Assembly: GCF_958298935.1 (NCBI RefSeq)
Contig: NC_084927.1
Location: forward strand, 34,538,501-34,602,500
Length of the DNA: 64,000 bases
Direction of reading: 5' to 3'
Origin: Phragmites australis
Taxonomy: Eukaryota; Streptophyta; Magnoliopsida; Poales; Poaceae
In this document: piece by piece, positions 35,155 through 48,088 of the stretch
Position numbering within the stretch: position 1 is the first letter of the stretch
How the letters are laid out: the number at the start of each line of letters is the position of its first letter
Program-made: the position numbers and the translations under genes
The notes under the pieces: generated by a model
Told to the model about the DNA's origin: nothing
Seen by the model: only the letters and a program-made list of their open reading frames with translations
The model's database searches: none

Positions 35155-38030
35155 CGACGGATCGGAGTGCTCGTTCTTTTCTTTTTCCTTCTGTGAGATC
35201 ATGCGTTAAAAAATTAGTACATTGATGTAATTGTAAAATTAGCAAAAGTTACAAAGTGATTTAACGGTTCATGTAACGTTTAATCATTTCATATGATGAT
35301 GGCTTTGCTAATATACATGTGATGATAATATGTTGCTTGATAGGTTCAGGGTAGCAAGATTATATTTGTGTTTTTTTATATGCACAACATATTCGTAAGT
35401 GATGTTATATGGATTGACGTGAGTAGTTTGTGAAACTTGTGTTTTGATTGGTTATTAGTTTTGTTCATATGTAGATGTTGTCCTAAGTGTAAACATGATC
35501 AGTAACACGACTGAGACTAGCTTTCTAGAATAACTAAGATCAAGACAGTCAGAAAAGTCACTTGAGACATTCAGCTAAGAAACGGTACATGCAAAAATGA
35601 TCGTACTATAAGAGGTACATAAAAAATATATAATGTGAAAATTTACGTCATGTGATACTGCAAAAGGATTTATTCGAAGCATGCATGTGTTAGAATAAAA
35701 AGGAAGAGTGCACTGTGTAGTGCACTGTGCATGCTAGGCCCGTGTGGCCATGCATGGTTGGCTTGTGCGGCCTGGTTTTGTGGCTCATGTGCTTTAGTAT
35801 CTGATCTGTTGCAACGGCCACGAATCGTGCTATTAGTGATTTGGCGTTGTTGGTAAATTGGGCTAGATTGATGTAGCTCCACGTCAACGAAAATCCACCG
35901 ACTCAGCCGAGCATAGAGACATTTACAACAAAATCGGTTACAAGATGAAAAGTCAAAAACCAAGTGACATCTAGGTGGTTTATGCAAGTTTGCATTAATT
36001 TTTAGTAAGTTTTTCTTCATGTTCATTGCTTTCGTCGATTTTGGGTGGATCACTTGTTCGTTGCGGTTTTGTGTTGATTTGATCCATCCAAAATCATCAT
36101 CAAGTATCAAGTAACTCTGAGAAATTTGGTCGGTCAAATTTTAGTAATTCTTACAATATTTTTGTTCGATCTATTTTTAGAGTTTGTCTGTAAATTTCAT
36201 ATCTTTAATATCAGATATCCAATTGCTTTGATTCTTATGATATTCATATGATTGTCTAGTTTCTATAGAAAAAAACTACGGACAATCCAATAGTTGATTT
36301 TTCATGGGAATCACTTTTAGTGATGTGATAGTTGTATGTTCTGAACTGAATTTCACGAATAAATTATAGATTTGTTTAGATAATTTAAAATTTGAAATTA
36401 GATTCTGCAATCATTCACCTCCTCTGATTAATTATTTTGCGCATATTCAATCTTACACCTTTTTATTATATTTTACGAGAATGATAATGGATGTGTGCTA
36501 TTATCTTTGTGCAATTTGTCATATTTAATTTTTCATTTCTGATGCTTGATATATTTTTCTTTGGGGGGGGGGGGGCAGGGGTGCTCTACACCTAACTTTC
36601 TCGATTCTATCTAAAAAAACTTTCGGTTCATATAGGAGCTCAATTTTCATTGTAAAAATCATATGAAAATCTAGTGAAATCCATGCGTTCGAAGTGAGTT
36701 TTTTTACAAGTGACAAGGGTGCAAGGTGAGTTTTGAAGCGGGGCCCGGGCACAGGACGATGCGCCGCCGTTTTCTTCTTGCCGGTGGATGGCGACAAGAG
36801 GATGGATGCAGCGGCAAGCTCCTCCGCAAGGCAGCCGCACCGACTGAGCCGTGGTGTTCGCCATGACATTGACAAAGATAGAGCAGAGAGAGGAACTCGC
36901 AGTGGCGGACGTACAGGAACCAGCTAGGGCTCATCCACCTTTCTCTCCCTTTCTCATCTTCCTCTTCTTCTTTTCTCTTTTCTTCTTTCTCTACCTCAGA
37001 CAAAAAAAAAATGTTAGGACCCTGGGAACTCGGAACTCCTCCATGGATTCAGTTGAATGGATCGGTTGCGCACGGGGAGCAGATGGATCTCCAGCCAACC
37101 TCCATTGAATCGATTGTGAGTCAGGAACCGGTGAATTGAATCCAGTGGCTGCCTTGTGATTGTTACTTACGAGCTTCGTAGTTTGACAGAGCAAAACCAG
37201 TTTGGAGGAGTTCCTCTGAAATGCTTACCCTTTGAAAGTTTGAAGTATATCTGAAGGTTTGGTCAAGACCTACCCATTCTTTTTCTTTTTTGTCTTCAAG
37301 TTGCATGGAATGTATTCGTACTGCACGGTGAGCCTTTTCGTCGCTGTTAATCTCCACCCAAAATGATGATGTACTTGTGATCTCTGAATTCCAATTTCAC
37401 TGCATATTGTTTGTAATAACTGGCTCATTATTCTGGTTTTAGTCCGTATGGTCAAGTGTTTTGGTGTGGTTTGTATTGTTTATGATGATATAAAATGTTT
37501 AGGACCCTGCTCTGGTCACAGCCATGTGATTATACGACAAATTCAGTGACTAAGTCCATCAGCGTTCTTTCAACCTTGTCCTGTGGGTTAAGTAGTGGGG
37601 TTACTATTATTAACCCATGCTGCTTTGCAATAGTGTTTGGTCTGAACCTCCATCTAACCTCTGAAATGTGTTATCCTGACACTTTGCACAGACGAAATGA
37701 ATGGATAGGACACTCATCATTTTATACATCTGTAAGGTGTGCTATCTACTAATCACCAGTTTTCTTGTGTGTTTTCATGCACACTAACCCAAACAGATAG
37801 CTCCTTAGTTCTTACACACATGCAAGTTGCAACCACACCTACATGGTGCTCGTTTCACAAGATCCCCAAATGAACTTTTTTGAGAGGAAAAGTGGGGAGA
37901 GTGAAAGGAGGCAAAGGCCGAGAATGTGGGATAGGGAATAGCATGCCGCCCCTATGATATGATATGTGGCTCCTTCCCTTGGATTGGCTCAAAATGGGAT
38001 GCACAGCAGCAGCATACACCGATTCCTCGA
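35155..38030. other. Gene-free intergenic sequence
   Basis: Mostly AT-rich. There is a poly-G run at 36565-36576 and a moderately GC-rich island at 36730-36940 with open frames on both strands but no recognisable domain. The small repeat shared with 33205-33260 lies at 37290-37345. Confidence 0.5.
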
Positions 38031-38575
38031 TTTTTTTTATATTTCGAAAATAAAAAAATCGTAAAAATAAACATCTGTTTGAAAAGATTGTAAAAATAGG
38101 CTACTATCGCTCATTAAAAAAGTTACAACAAGGTGTACAATGAAAATTCAAACAAAAAATAGGATACTATGTTCTACCTATAAAAAAGTTCAGACAAACA
38201 TATGATTTGTGAAATGAGAAAAAAAAAGACAAATTTTATTATACATAGTCTGTCTCATTGTAAAAGTAATTGTTTGAGTTGAATTTTTTTTAAGAGATAG
38301 TTTATAGCATCCTCTACAACATACTTTTTTTATAAAAAAAATCATTCTTATTGTGGTAGTGTTTTAAATTTTATGAGTAAGGGAACATAATTTTTTTTAT
38401 TTTTTAACATGTCGTCTGTTAAAATGATGATATCTTTATTTTTTAAGACTATCACTCATTAGAAAGGCTACTATCACCCTTCAAAGGATGACGATAGTCT
38501 ATTTTTGCATTTTTTTTTTCGAACGGATATTTAGTTTTGTAATTTTTTTGATTTTTGAAATATAAAAATAAAAAG
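38031..38575. mobile_element. Foldback / long-TIR AT-rich element
   Basis: The left arm (about 38031-38115) and the right arm (about 38470-38575) are inverted copies. The left has TTTTTATATTTCGAAAATAA then GGCTACTATCGC; the right, on the other strand, has TTTTTATATTTCAAAAATCA and a matching CTATCGTC block. The centre is AT-rich and non-coding. Long terminal arms suggest a Mutator-like MITE, but I could not define a 9-bp target duplication. Confidence 0.65.
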
Positions 38576-41500
38576 CTCTAGTTTCCTCCCACTTGCAATC
38601 AAACAAACATCCTCACCCACATCGGTGATTGATGACTGAAACAACATTTTGACTAATAGTCGGAACAACAGAAGAACACCTCCGCATCATATATTCATAT
38701 ATCATCATGCTCTGCAGCAACGAGGAGGCGCATTTTGCACGCAGTGTTTTTCTCGAAATTATTTTACGGGAGTTGAACTGTTTCATATGAAACCCTCTAA
38801 AACTTACAGCGAGGACTGCGAGTTCCGAAGAGGCTGGAAATGCATTTTGGAAAAGGCTGGAATGCTATCGGTGCGTTTTTGGCTAGAAACAGTCAAATTC
38901 CTGCCAAATAGATATTTTGGTTTATGTTGAAACGTTTCTGATTTTTGTACTAGCCGAACAATCATTTAAATGACGTTTCTCGTTAGAATCATCTCTCGCT
39001 CACACGTACAAACTTCGAGAATCCAAATCTATGAAATTAATCAAACGACTACAAAATTTAATTATGATTCATCGTATAAACGTTTCTTGTGAGAAAACGA
39101 ATCTGAAATATTTATAGGACAACTTGAAACCGTGACAAACATGGCCAATACTGCCCTGTACCTCAGAGCGCACGGAGGAAACTTGCCTTCATCTCATTCG
39201 CTCGTTTCCAATCCGACGGCCAGGATGTCGACCAAAAGGAGACGAGTCGGGGGAGAGAGAGAAGGACGTGGCACTGTTGGGGATGCTCTCCAGCAATGCG
39301 CCAAGGTCCTGGCCTGGCCCGTCATCGCCATTGCCATGATGAGAGAGATGAGTGTGGTCAAAGGTGAGGCCAAGCAGCAGGCAGGCAGGCTGCTGTGGTC
39401 TCCCAATCTGCTGCAGCTGGAACCCTATCCTGTTCCCTGCTGCACGCCTTTGCAGCAGGTCCGCATATTTTATATATGTGCAGTGCAATGCGCACACGGT
39501 CAGCTCTCCCCTAATTTGCCCTTAGATCCTGCTTTCTCTTTTGTTCTCTTCTTCCTAAGACCGATGGAAAGCGAATTCAGAAAGATATTTACTAGATCTT
39601 ATTCGTACTATACATTTTGTGATCTAATAGTAAATAAAAGAGAAGAGTGATAGAGTAGATATATATTATCATAGAAGAGAAGATCTTTCATAGAACATGA
39701 TCCAGTAAAATTTACTTCAAGTTTAACCGGGAGCATAGATGTTCACTCAAATTTGTTAAACAATATCATTTAACTAATTTTTATCATGTATGTCTCCACA
39801 CAAATGAATTATTTGGCTCCGAAACAACAATGTAAGATAAACCTCCAATCAATTTTTGTTTTAGGTACGCCTCTGTCCTGTCCTTGAGGACCCTGATCGC
39901 TCGCTCCTAATCAATAGTCAGACACGTACAAACACAAAAAGGGGGGCACAGTATGAGCGTAGAGAGGTCCATCGTCCATGGGACCCTCCAACCGTCAAGC
40001 TATCGATCGAAGCCGCTCGACCATGCCTCGTCACGTCAGCCGTTGAAAATCATGATCGGACGGTGCACACGGTTACTAATATCATTGGTAACCATTTATT
40101 TATCGTAATTACTAGACGATTTGGTCCCCACCGATTTTATAAACCGGTAGTTACCGATCAAATTTAAATTTAGATAACATAAAAAATTTGATAAAATTCG
40201 ACCGATTTCAATCGAATTACTATGCGATTACCGCCGGAGACCGAGAATCATTTGTAAAACGGTAACTAAAACCCTGACGGTGCCGCGTGTAACTCTTTAA
40301 TAACTATTTTAACACAGCCGTGACCGTCGCATCTACTCCGTTGGAAAGGTCGATACGCCGAGCAGGCGCACCGGCACGAATTTCAGAATTCCAGATGCTG
40401 CTAAAGAAGAAAGAGGGAGCGAACGAGCTCGGCGGTGGGTGCGTTGTGGCGTCGTCCCACCCATCTGTGTTTGACCTAGCCCGGGTGTAAATGTGATGTG
40501 AATAAGCTGTATTGCATCTTAAAAAGAAAGAAAGAGAGAAGTCGTGGCTCCAGCGTGGCCACGGCGGCATCGTCTACAGCAAAGCTGTTGTGCCTTGAAT
40601 GATATGGACACCATCTACGTGATCGACAATCTACCAAAGCACCAGAGGATTCAGAAAAGAAAAGCTCAGAGCCTGCACTGCCATCCCAATATCCCATGCA
40701 TGGCAGCAGTGCAGTGCAACACGCATATAGCGTTCGAGTCGGTGAGGAAGAGGACGAGAACGAGCCAACGAGGCCATGTTTGGTTCATAGCCTCGCATGC
40801 TACGACCACCTCGAGTGAGGGAAAAGAGAAAGAGAACAAAAAAGAGAGAGGAAAGGATTAGTTCTAGCGATGGCGAGCTTAATCGCGCTCTCTACACCGC
40901 TGCTGAATGGTATCGCTGGTGATGTAAAATCTTCTATGATAAATCCTTTCTCGACATGGAATGACTCTGTATCGATGGTGACTGGAAGCACAATTTGGCG
41001 TTGCAGATACGACGTCATTCAGTCTGGATCAACGTACTGCATTCCACTCCCAACGTATATATACATCGCTAAAAGCATGGTACGGGGAAGTGCTGCGAAC
41101 TATATCACCGACAAGTAAGCTCTCACTCTCACTATTCAGTAGTGCTACTAACCGCATATACAATAGGATGTTTAGATGAGATATTTATGAAAAAAAATTA
41201 GGTTTTTTTAACTGCACTGAGAAGGTGTTTAGATAGAGGAAGGTACGGTGCTTACTTAAGCACGTAATTTATATTAATACTAATAAGATAGTTCAGTATA
41301 GTTAAGCATATGTAGTCTTAATTTGTATTGAAAAATATAATTTTTATGTAGTATTTAACATTTTATTTTTTAACACGTAGACATAAGCATTAAGTATGTA
41401 TATGTCATACCATGACAATAAATCTGGGGTGTACCGGATGGTGTGCATGTTGATCGGTGTTTTTTATGTGAGATTGGATGGACCTAAGAATGTGGAGATT

Positions 41501-41982
41501 TATCTCAGTTGAAACCTTATGTGGGATAATAGCCCTATATTTTATATATTTTCTTATGTATTGAATGAACTTGTTCCGAAAAAATATCACGCTTTACAAG
41601 TTGGGTCCTCTTTTTATATAACAGGGGAAATGATGCATATACAAATGAACCGTGTCAAAATCTATAACAGACCTACTTATGACGAAACCAACTACTCATA
41701 TGTCATCATTACGGAGGGTATGCACACCTAAGCTGCTCTGGTCGTCCTGCAGGTTTGTCACGTCTGCCGAGTACTACAGGACGAGTCACTCCAACATTAC
41801 GTATGTCCACAATTATGCTCACCGAAAGGAGGTATCTAGCGAAGAAAAAACTTAAGTGGATAGTATTTAATATGATTTGATTAATTATATGAAAACTTAT
41901 TCTGCGATCAGCAAAGATTAATCGTAAGGTTTTCTCCCTCCATCAGGGGTTACTCGACCGAGCCCTGCCCTGATCTTAGGGT
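38576..41982. other. Intergenic; includes one copy of a segmental repeat
   Basis: No recognisable protein domain in the open frames (for example 39132-39650). A block at 40040-40290 with repeated GGTAACC/GGTTACT-type sequence looks transposon-derived. 40540-41010 is related to 48170-48800. AT-rich sequence at 41150-41940 is featureless to me. Confidence 0.45.
40540..41010 (+). repeat. Segmental repeat, copy A
   Basis: Shares ordered blocks with 48170-48800: a CGTCTACAG block, GATGATATGGAC or GAATGATATGGAC, GATGGCGAGC or AATGGCGAGC, and TCGATGGTGACTGGAAGCA or TCGATGGTGATTGGAAGCA. Spacing is broadly conserved with insertions. The two copies flank the PIF/Harbinger element. Origin unknown; no protein recognised. 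Confidence 0.6.
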
Positions 41983-42308
41983 TAAGGCCAACTCCAGCAG
42001 GTACTCTAAATTTTCATCCTCAAAAACACTATTACAGCATCCCCTATCACTATTACAGCCTCTCCCATTCCATTCATCTCCAGCAGAACCCTTATATCTG
42101 GATCTCTATTTTCTCTTTCATGTTTTTAAATGTTTTGTTGGTAACCGCCATAACCGCCGGTGCAGGATTTTTTTTTTAATTTTCGCGGTCATGTTACGCA
42201 AATGAATGGTACGTAGAAAATTTGTGAAGACATTCATTAGGTTTTATAATTCGTGAAATTAGGTATGATTTTTTGACGGGCTTGTTGCGGAAGATAACGT
42301 GGCTTGCA

Positions 42309-42371
42309 GGGGAAGGTGTTGGAGTAGTGGCTTCTCGTGGAAGGTTTTGGAGTAGTGGCTTCTCGTGGAAG
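42309..42371. repeat. 32-bp tandem repeat in the element's leader
   Basis: GGAAGGTTTTGGAGTAGTGG plus CTTCTCGT occurs in two nearly identical adjacent copies, about 85-150 bases upstream of the transposase ATG. Confidence 0.7.
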
Positions 42372-42455
42372 GTAGGGTGCTTGCTTCCCCTAGAAGTTTG
42401 TTCGAGGCACTATAAGAAGGAGGCAGGAGGATGGTTGCAAATGCAAGGTAGCTAA

Positions 42456-43829
42456 ATGGATCCTCGGCAAGCTTGGAATGAATACTTGAGGGAGTTGTGT
42501 TTCCCGTCCAACGACTCGTCCGATGAAGACGATGATTTGTTCATGGAGGGTATGAGAGCTTGGCAAGCCGACCTGGAGCAATCAGAGAGGCGACCATGGG
42601 GGGGCTCAGTCCCAGGTCGAAAGCGTATCAACCGCTATCGGCACGATGGCCATATGAGGTTGTTCAACGACTACTTTGCCGATCCTCCTGTGTACCCCGA
42701 CTACATATTCCGGCGCAGGTATTGTTACATTCTCAACTGTTAAAGTGTTTAAAAAGGGTGTGTTGTTCATAAACATGTGCGTTGTTGCAGGTTTCGGATG
42801 AAACGCGACCTGTTTATGAAGATAGTTGCAGCTGTTGAAGAGAAGGACCCATGGTTCGTGCAGCGGAGAAACGCAGCTGGAGAGCTCGGGCTGTCAGCAT
42901 TGCAAAAAGTGACTGCGGCATTTCGTATGCTTGCATACGATGCGCCGGCTGATTCTCTCGATGAGTGCATTCGTCTTGGTGAGAGCACCATCATTGAGAG
43001 TATGCGTCGTTTCGTCAATGCTGTTGTGCAGGTATTCGGCGATGAGTACCTTCGTTCTCCTAATGAGGTGGACGCTGCGAGGTTGCTCGCCATCAACTCG
43101 CGCAGAGGCTTCCCCGGTATGTTAGGAAGCGTTGATTGTATGCATTGGAGGTGGAAGAACTGCCCTACGGCGTGAGCGGGGTCTTACACGGGGCATGTTA
43201 ACGCTCCAACTATCATTCTTGAGGCGGTCGCGTCGCAGGATCTGTGGATCTGGCATGCATTTTTCGGCATGCCTGGTTCGCTAAACGACATCAATGTCCT
43301 CCACCGATCACATCTCCTCGACGACTTAGCCGCCGGACAGGCACCGAAGGTTAATTACACAATCAATGGTCAGGACTACACAATGGGTTACTACCTTGCC
43401 GACGGAATTTACCCGGAATGGGCCACGTTTGTGAAGCCCATTCCGGCTCCTGTCGGCCGCAAGCGGCAACACTTTGTCGTGCAACAAGCGGCGGCCCGCA
43501 AGGACGTGGAGCGCGCCTTTGGAGTACTCCAGTCGCGGTTTCCTATTGTTCGCGGGGCAACACGGTTGTGGGACGAGGAAACCTTGTCCGCCATCATGAC
43601 CGCATGCATAATCATGCACAACATGATTATTGAAGACGAGCGCGAAGACGACGATGTGGACTATGTGTACGAGGGAGCAGGTGAAGACGTGGAGGCTTCG
43701 CACGACGTGACGCCACCATTGATGGTCTTGAGCCAACGGTACAATGCAATTCGATGCAAGCAGGCACATGTTAATCTCCGGGAAGACCTTGTCGAACACC
43801 TTTGGCAGTTACACGGAGGCGACGTGTAG
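42456..43829 (+). pseudogene. PIF/Harbinger transposase with one internal stop
   Basis: Exons 42456-42718 and 42791-43829 join in phase across a 72-bp GT-AG intron (CGCAG, then GTTTCGG), for a 433-codon frame. The first exon is acidic and includes DSSDEDDDLFMEG. The DDE nuclease domain shows its first Asp in GMLGSVDCMHWRW, the second in PGSLNDINVL and the Glu in RKDVERAFGVLQSRFPIVRG. The only lesion is TGA at 43173-43175 after WKNCPTA, where the family normally has Trp. In active elements this enzyme cuts both ends and inserts at TWA targets. Except for that codon the copy looks intact, so inactivation is recent. Confidence 0.9.
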
Positions 43830-44330
43830 CGGCTTGGTATTAATTGTCAAAGAACTATGTTTCGTACGGAGCTGCATGTTTAGTGCATTGTACTGTGCTT
43901 CGTACTGATAGTGTGTCAAACTATCTTTGTTGTAATGTGGTAGTTCGTGATTGTCAATGAACTATGTTTCGTATGGTACTCATTCTGCAAATTCTGAATT
44001 CGGCAAATAACCTGAAATTTGGAGGACACAATCTGCAAAATTGACACCATAAACGAAAATTATAGGAACCATGCCCCAATTGCAGAACTCAAAATCAGGC
44101 TGCACATCAGAAGGCAAAACTTCAGCACATCCTCAAAATTTCAGCACTACACCAAGACCATGTACCCTCAAAAATTCAGCTAACATACAGGTGGACAACC
44201 GATTATCAGTTTTGAATCTCAAATTTCAGCACACGCGCTGCCATTGCAGCAATCATCAATGTCAGATTTGAACGCAAATTACAGAACACAGCAATGTTTG
44301 CACATCCTCAAATTTCAGAACATAAACTGA

Positions 44331-44520
44331 TGGCTGCAATGTTTGGAACCTCAAATTACATAACACAAACTGACATACAGCACCAAATTTAGTTTGGAAC
44401 CTCAAATTACATAACACATACTGATGGCTGCAATGTTTGGAACCTCAAATTACATAACACAAACTGACATACAGCACCGATTATCAGTTTTGAACCTCAA
44501 ATTCCAGAACACAAACTGAC
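44331..44520. repeat. Tandem repeat between the two PIF/Harbinger genes
   Basis: GGAACCTCAAATTACATAAC with CAAACTGACATACAGCACC recurs three times with partial units on each side. It lies between the convergent 3' ends of the transposase and the Myb-like gene. Looser relatives extend back to about 44080. Confidence 0.75.
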
Positions 44521-44627
44521 ATCCAAGTTCGGAACACATGGTTCCATAACAAACTGCATACAAACTGCATACAAACTGGAAAGTAGTCCGAACCAACAAA
44601 ACATTGTTTAAATCAGAACTTCAAATT

Positions 44628-45713
44628 TCAGAACGTAGAACCCGATGAGGCGCGCCTAGCAGCAATGATACTCTGTCGAAGACTTTTGTAATACTCTTTT
44701 TGGTCATCATCCATTTGCGATAAATCCATGTTCATTATCCTCATTTCCTCCTTCACCTTCTCTAGTTGCATTCGCTCCTCGTCGAGGCGAAGGCGCTGCC
44801 GCTCGACATACATCATCTCCGCGAACCTCTCAGCCCTTTCCTTCTCGAACTTTTCCTTCATACTAAATTGCCTGTCGAAGACTTCCTTCATTGGTGCCGA
44901 CGCCGAGTTGGAAGCAGTCAAGGAACCACGCCCTATTTCCTTCGACCGGGTCCGGCCAACAGGTCTCTTAGCTCGGACTGCGCCTTCGCTTCCTGTTTCA
45001 TGTGAAATTCCCGCAGGCTGTGATGGTGACATGTTCTGAGTCAATGAAGGGCTGCCATCTCCTGCTGCGCTGGAAGTCTTTTGCTTCTTCCTGGAAGCCT
45101 CTGACTGCCACTTCGGATGGTGTCGCAATTCACGCCAACAAGGAAGCAACGTGAACTCTTTATGTTCAACTGCCTGGAACATTTTGCAAGCCTCAACAAC
45201 CTGCACAACAAGGCACCATTATAGTACAGGACTAGTGCAACATCATTTACAAGAGAAATGTGACGGTGGCATACAACATCGTACCGTCTCCCCCTCCGTG
45301 GTACCGCTGCGTCTACTACGCATTGCACGCGCGTAGTGGCCGCAAAACTTTTGTACCATCCCATTAATGAATGCCCACCTCCCTTGTAACGACTTCTTGT
45401 TGCGCGTCGACGGGAAGTCTTTGTGCTCGTGGTAGTAAGACTCGATCCGCTGCCAAAACGCGCCCAAACTTTGGTTCGAACCCACCACCGGATCCATGCT
45501 AATGTTGAGCCAGGCAGAAACAAGTAGGAGGTCTTCCTTCATTGTGTAGCTCTGCCCACGGCCTCCACCAGCAGGTATATCTGTTTGTGCATCGTCATTC
45601 TGCACCACGGCCTCTGGGGCCTGTGAGCCACTCAATCCTTCTTGGGTCAGTGGTACTACATCATCCCATGGAATAGCATCGTCGTCCCCTCTCAGAAAAT
45701 CTGCGTACTCCAT
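44628..45713 (-). CDS. PIF/Harbinger ORF1: Myb/trihelix-like accessory protein
   Basis: Two exons on the minus strand, 45713-45285 and 45200-44628, with a GT-AG intron and phase-0 join (334 residues). The start ATG (MEYADFLRGDDDAIPWDD) follows a probable acceptor at about 45722. The N-terminal half has a helix-rich DNA-binding-like domain: SYTMKEDLLLVSAWLNIS, FWQRIESYYHEHKDFPS and SLQGRWAFIN. The C-terminal half is charged coiled coil (RFAEMMYVERQRLRLDEERM), like the NAM-associated C-terminal domain of plant PIF ORF1 proteins. In this superfamily ORF1 partners the transposase and is needed for transposition. The frame is open throughout, so it may still be expressible. Confidence 0.85.
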
Positions 45714-45890
45714 AGAATCCCTGCATACTTTGGTATAAGCGCATGCACCACACATATATATAACAATAGCAGCATGTAGCATTCCATATTAGAGAGGGTA
45801 CATAACATGTTTCAAACACGATTCAAATAAGTTTACAGCACATAGTTCTACGTTAATCGGCCTATAGTAGCCTCTAGGCAGCATAGCATC

Positions 45891-46286
45891 CTATAGCCTC
45901 CATGATCGGTCTGACTCAATGGAGTACTCCTCGACGGACTCAGCACACAACACGGTCTCCGAGCTCCACTCGTCGGACAGTACATCGTCTTCTGCACTGC
46001 CCGATCCAACCGATGCTTCATCGAAGCGAGGTACGCTAATGTTGTCTTCGGGGCCTGACTGGTCGCCTTCTCTAGCTCTGATCAAAGCATCTTCTACCTG
46101 AAACACAAGCTGTTCCAAGTCCTGAGCTATGCTCTCTACCTCAAGTAGGGCCCGATTCATATCCATGGCCGCAGGGCAGCTGTCGGTTGTCAAATTGTTG
46201 ACGGCAACCTTCTTCAACGCTTGTGCAGCCTCCTGGACATTGTCCTGGAGCGTTGACAGAAGGGCCGACAGCTCTGGAGCGTCCAT
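45891..46286 (-). CDS. Small acidic ORF in the PIF/Harbinger element
   Basis: 131 codons, MDAPELSALLSTLQDNVQEA onward. It has two predicted helices (residues 1-75) then an acidic serine-rich tail (VGSGSAEDDVLSDEWSSETV). I do not recognise a family. It sits upstream of and in the same direction as the ORF1 gene, and could be a separate element protein or an upstream part of the same transcription unit. Confidence 0.5.
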   Translation of the reverse strand: MDAPELSALLSTLQDNVQEAAQALKKVAVNNLTTDSCPAAMDMNRALLEVESIAQDLEQLVFQVEDALIRAREGDQSGPEDNISVPRFDEASVGSGSAEDDVLSDEWSSETVLCAESVEEYSIESDRSWRL

Positions 46287-47900
46287 CTATAATGAGGCCA
46301 ATCATCAACACGCATACTATCCAATATTCCAAAAGACATCCCACCCTAACCCATATTATGGAACCATCTCACCTACACACAAGATTAACCTAACAGGGCC
46401 TACCTCAATGCCTACCAATGTATGTAGTTCATGTGTTGGCAACTACCACTTGTTTGGTTCCTAATTGTGGTTCATCATTCCATTCCTACTGCAATGAAAT
46501 GACAGGGTACCTAAAGAGTGCCCAAAGTTCTGTACAGTTCAACACTTCCCAATTCTACATCAGTTCCATTACAATTCATTCCTACCAATTTGTAAAGTTT
46601 CCTTCTACTCCATTAGGCTTGCAGTACCACACCCTACTTCGGTTCATCAGTTACCTACACCAAGTCCAGCGCTAAAACTAACATTGCCCTAACTACACAT
46701 GTGAACATTGCCCTAACCTCCCAAAACAGGTGCAGGACAACCGACCATAGGATGGTTGCAGAGCCATTAACAGCAGGATATAGCACAAAGGGTTAACCCG
46801 AAGTGAGTTCATGTTTTACAAAGCAGTACCACTACACCTTCACCCTAAACATTGAGTATGAAAATTCACCTCCTAAAACAGATGAAGCACCAGCAGGTAT
46901 AACCCATGCAAGTGCCATGCTCAGTCGAAATTACAACTACACCTTCACCCTAATTGTGTTCATCTTTTCCATTCATCAGTGCATGTACAGGAAGCTCACA
47001 ACCATGGCATTCAACATACAAAATCGGTATGGATTGCACACAACTCGTTCAACATACTAGCTTACTGTCTCCTTCATCTCATAATCGTCCCACTGCCTTC
47101 TCCCCTGCATCTATGCACGAGCAGCAGCCCTTCGCCCCACCGTCCCCTACGCTGCAGCAATTACATCCCCTGCACGACCTTCGCAACAAGGCCCTACGAC
47201 CGAACGCCGGCGACCACCACCGTCGCCTTCAACCGACTCAGAAGGCATGACCACAAATGCAATTGTTCCCCCACTCCTATGTACCATAGGAGCACATTCT
47301 CCGAACAACCCCCATCAATCGGACTCCCCGCCGTGGTCGGATGCGCTGTACTCCGACCTCCCCACACCCCACCCTGTCCACCCCCTCCGCCCACCGCCTC
47401 CGAACTCCTGCCCACCGCCTATGCACCTCTACCGCAACCGACACCCTCCCCACCCCGCCTTGCGGCAACAAGAAGCGACGAGGACGTACCAGGGACCCCC
47501 TACGACCGCCGCGGAGCACACCGAAGGGGGAGATCCAGGGATCTGGGTCGCCAGATCCGCCGCCGCCCAGTCTTCCGGACCCGGGGACGCGTCCTCTTCG
47601 CCCGCGCCTCCTGCTTCTTCTCGCCTGCGCCGCCCGCCGACGCCGCCAGCCTCCCCTCTGCGCTCCCCCTCCAGCTCCGCTTCCTTCCCACCGCGGGAGT
47701 GCCGCGCGCCGCACAACTGCCCTCGCCCACAGTGATGCAGCCGCTGCATTCGTCCGCAGTTTTGCCGACGCTTTGCTTCTCCCCGCATCGCTGTTCAACC
47801 TGAAACGGGCTCTGCTGGAGACGGTAGCCGCACGCCAAACGGCCCGTATCCGACGTGGATTCCGCTCCCGGCCCGGATACGGGGTCCGCTGGAGTCGGCC
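46287..47900. other. 3' arm of the PIF/Harbinger element, non-coding
   Basis: 46290-47050 is AT-rich with no gene. 47080-47800 is GC-rich and open in several frames on both strands, without recognisable domains. It is likely the promoter and leader of the minus-strand genes. The right terminus is at 47900. Confidence 0.55.
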
Positions 47901-48086
47901 TAAGCCGTGGTCCCAGAAATATCAATTGTCGGCTGATATTTAGTAGTGTAAGGACCACCCAGTGGGGGCACCCTTACCTATTACACCAAGGCTGGGTCTA
48001 TTTGTCGACCGGTCACTGTTCGAAATGACCCTTTCGGAGACATTTGGTACGCGGAGCAGCGGCACCCGCACGTTTCAAGATGCCGC

Positions 48087-48088
<2 letters not shown>

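Larger units (their letters stand above)
41986..47900. mobile_element. PIF/Harbinger DNA transposon, end to end
   Basis: 5915 bp between TAA target duplications (41983-41985 and 47901-47903), the 3-bp type used by PIF/Harbinger. The left terminus GGCCAACTCCAGCAG and the right terminus GGCCGACTCCAGCGG (read inward) match at 13 of 15 bases. Inside are a plus-strand DDE transposase and convergent minus-strand ORFs, the usual two-gene plan. It is near complete; a stop in the transposase suggests a recently inactivated element. Confidence 0.92.

Noticed and set aside
39132..39650. 172-codon plus-strand frame
   Set aside because: No recognisable domain, no splice context, and an antisense frame of similar length; insufficient for a gene call.
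40040..40290. GGTAACC/GGTTACT-rich block considered as a defined MITE
   Set aside because: No convincing matching termini or target duplication found; left as unspecified repeat-like sequence.
47247..47943. Long Pro/Arg-rich open frames on both strands
   Set aside because: GC-rich leader sequence of the PIF/Harbinger element; open in all frames, no domain.
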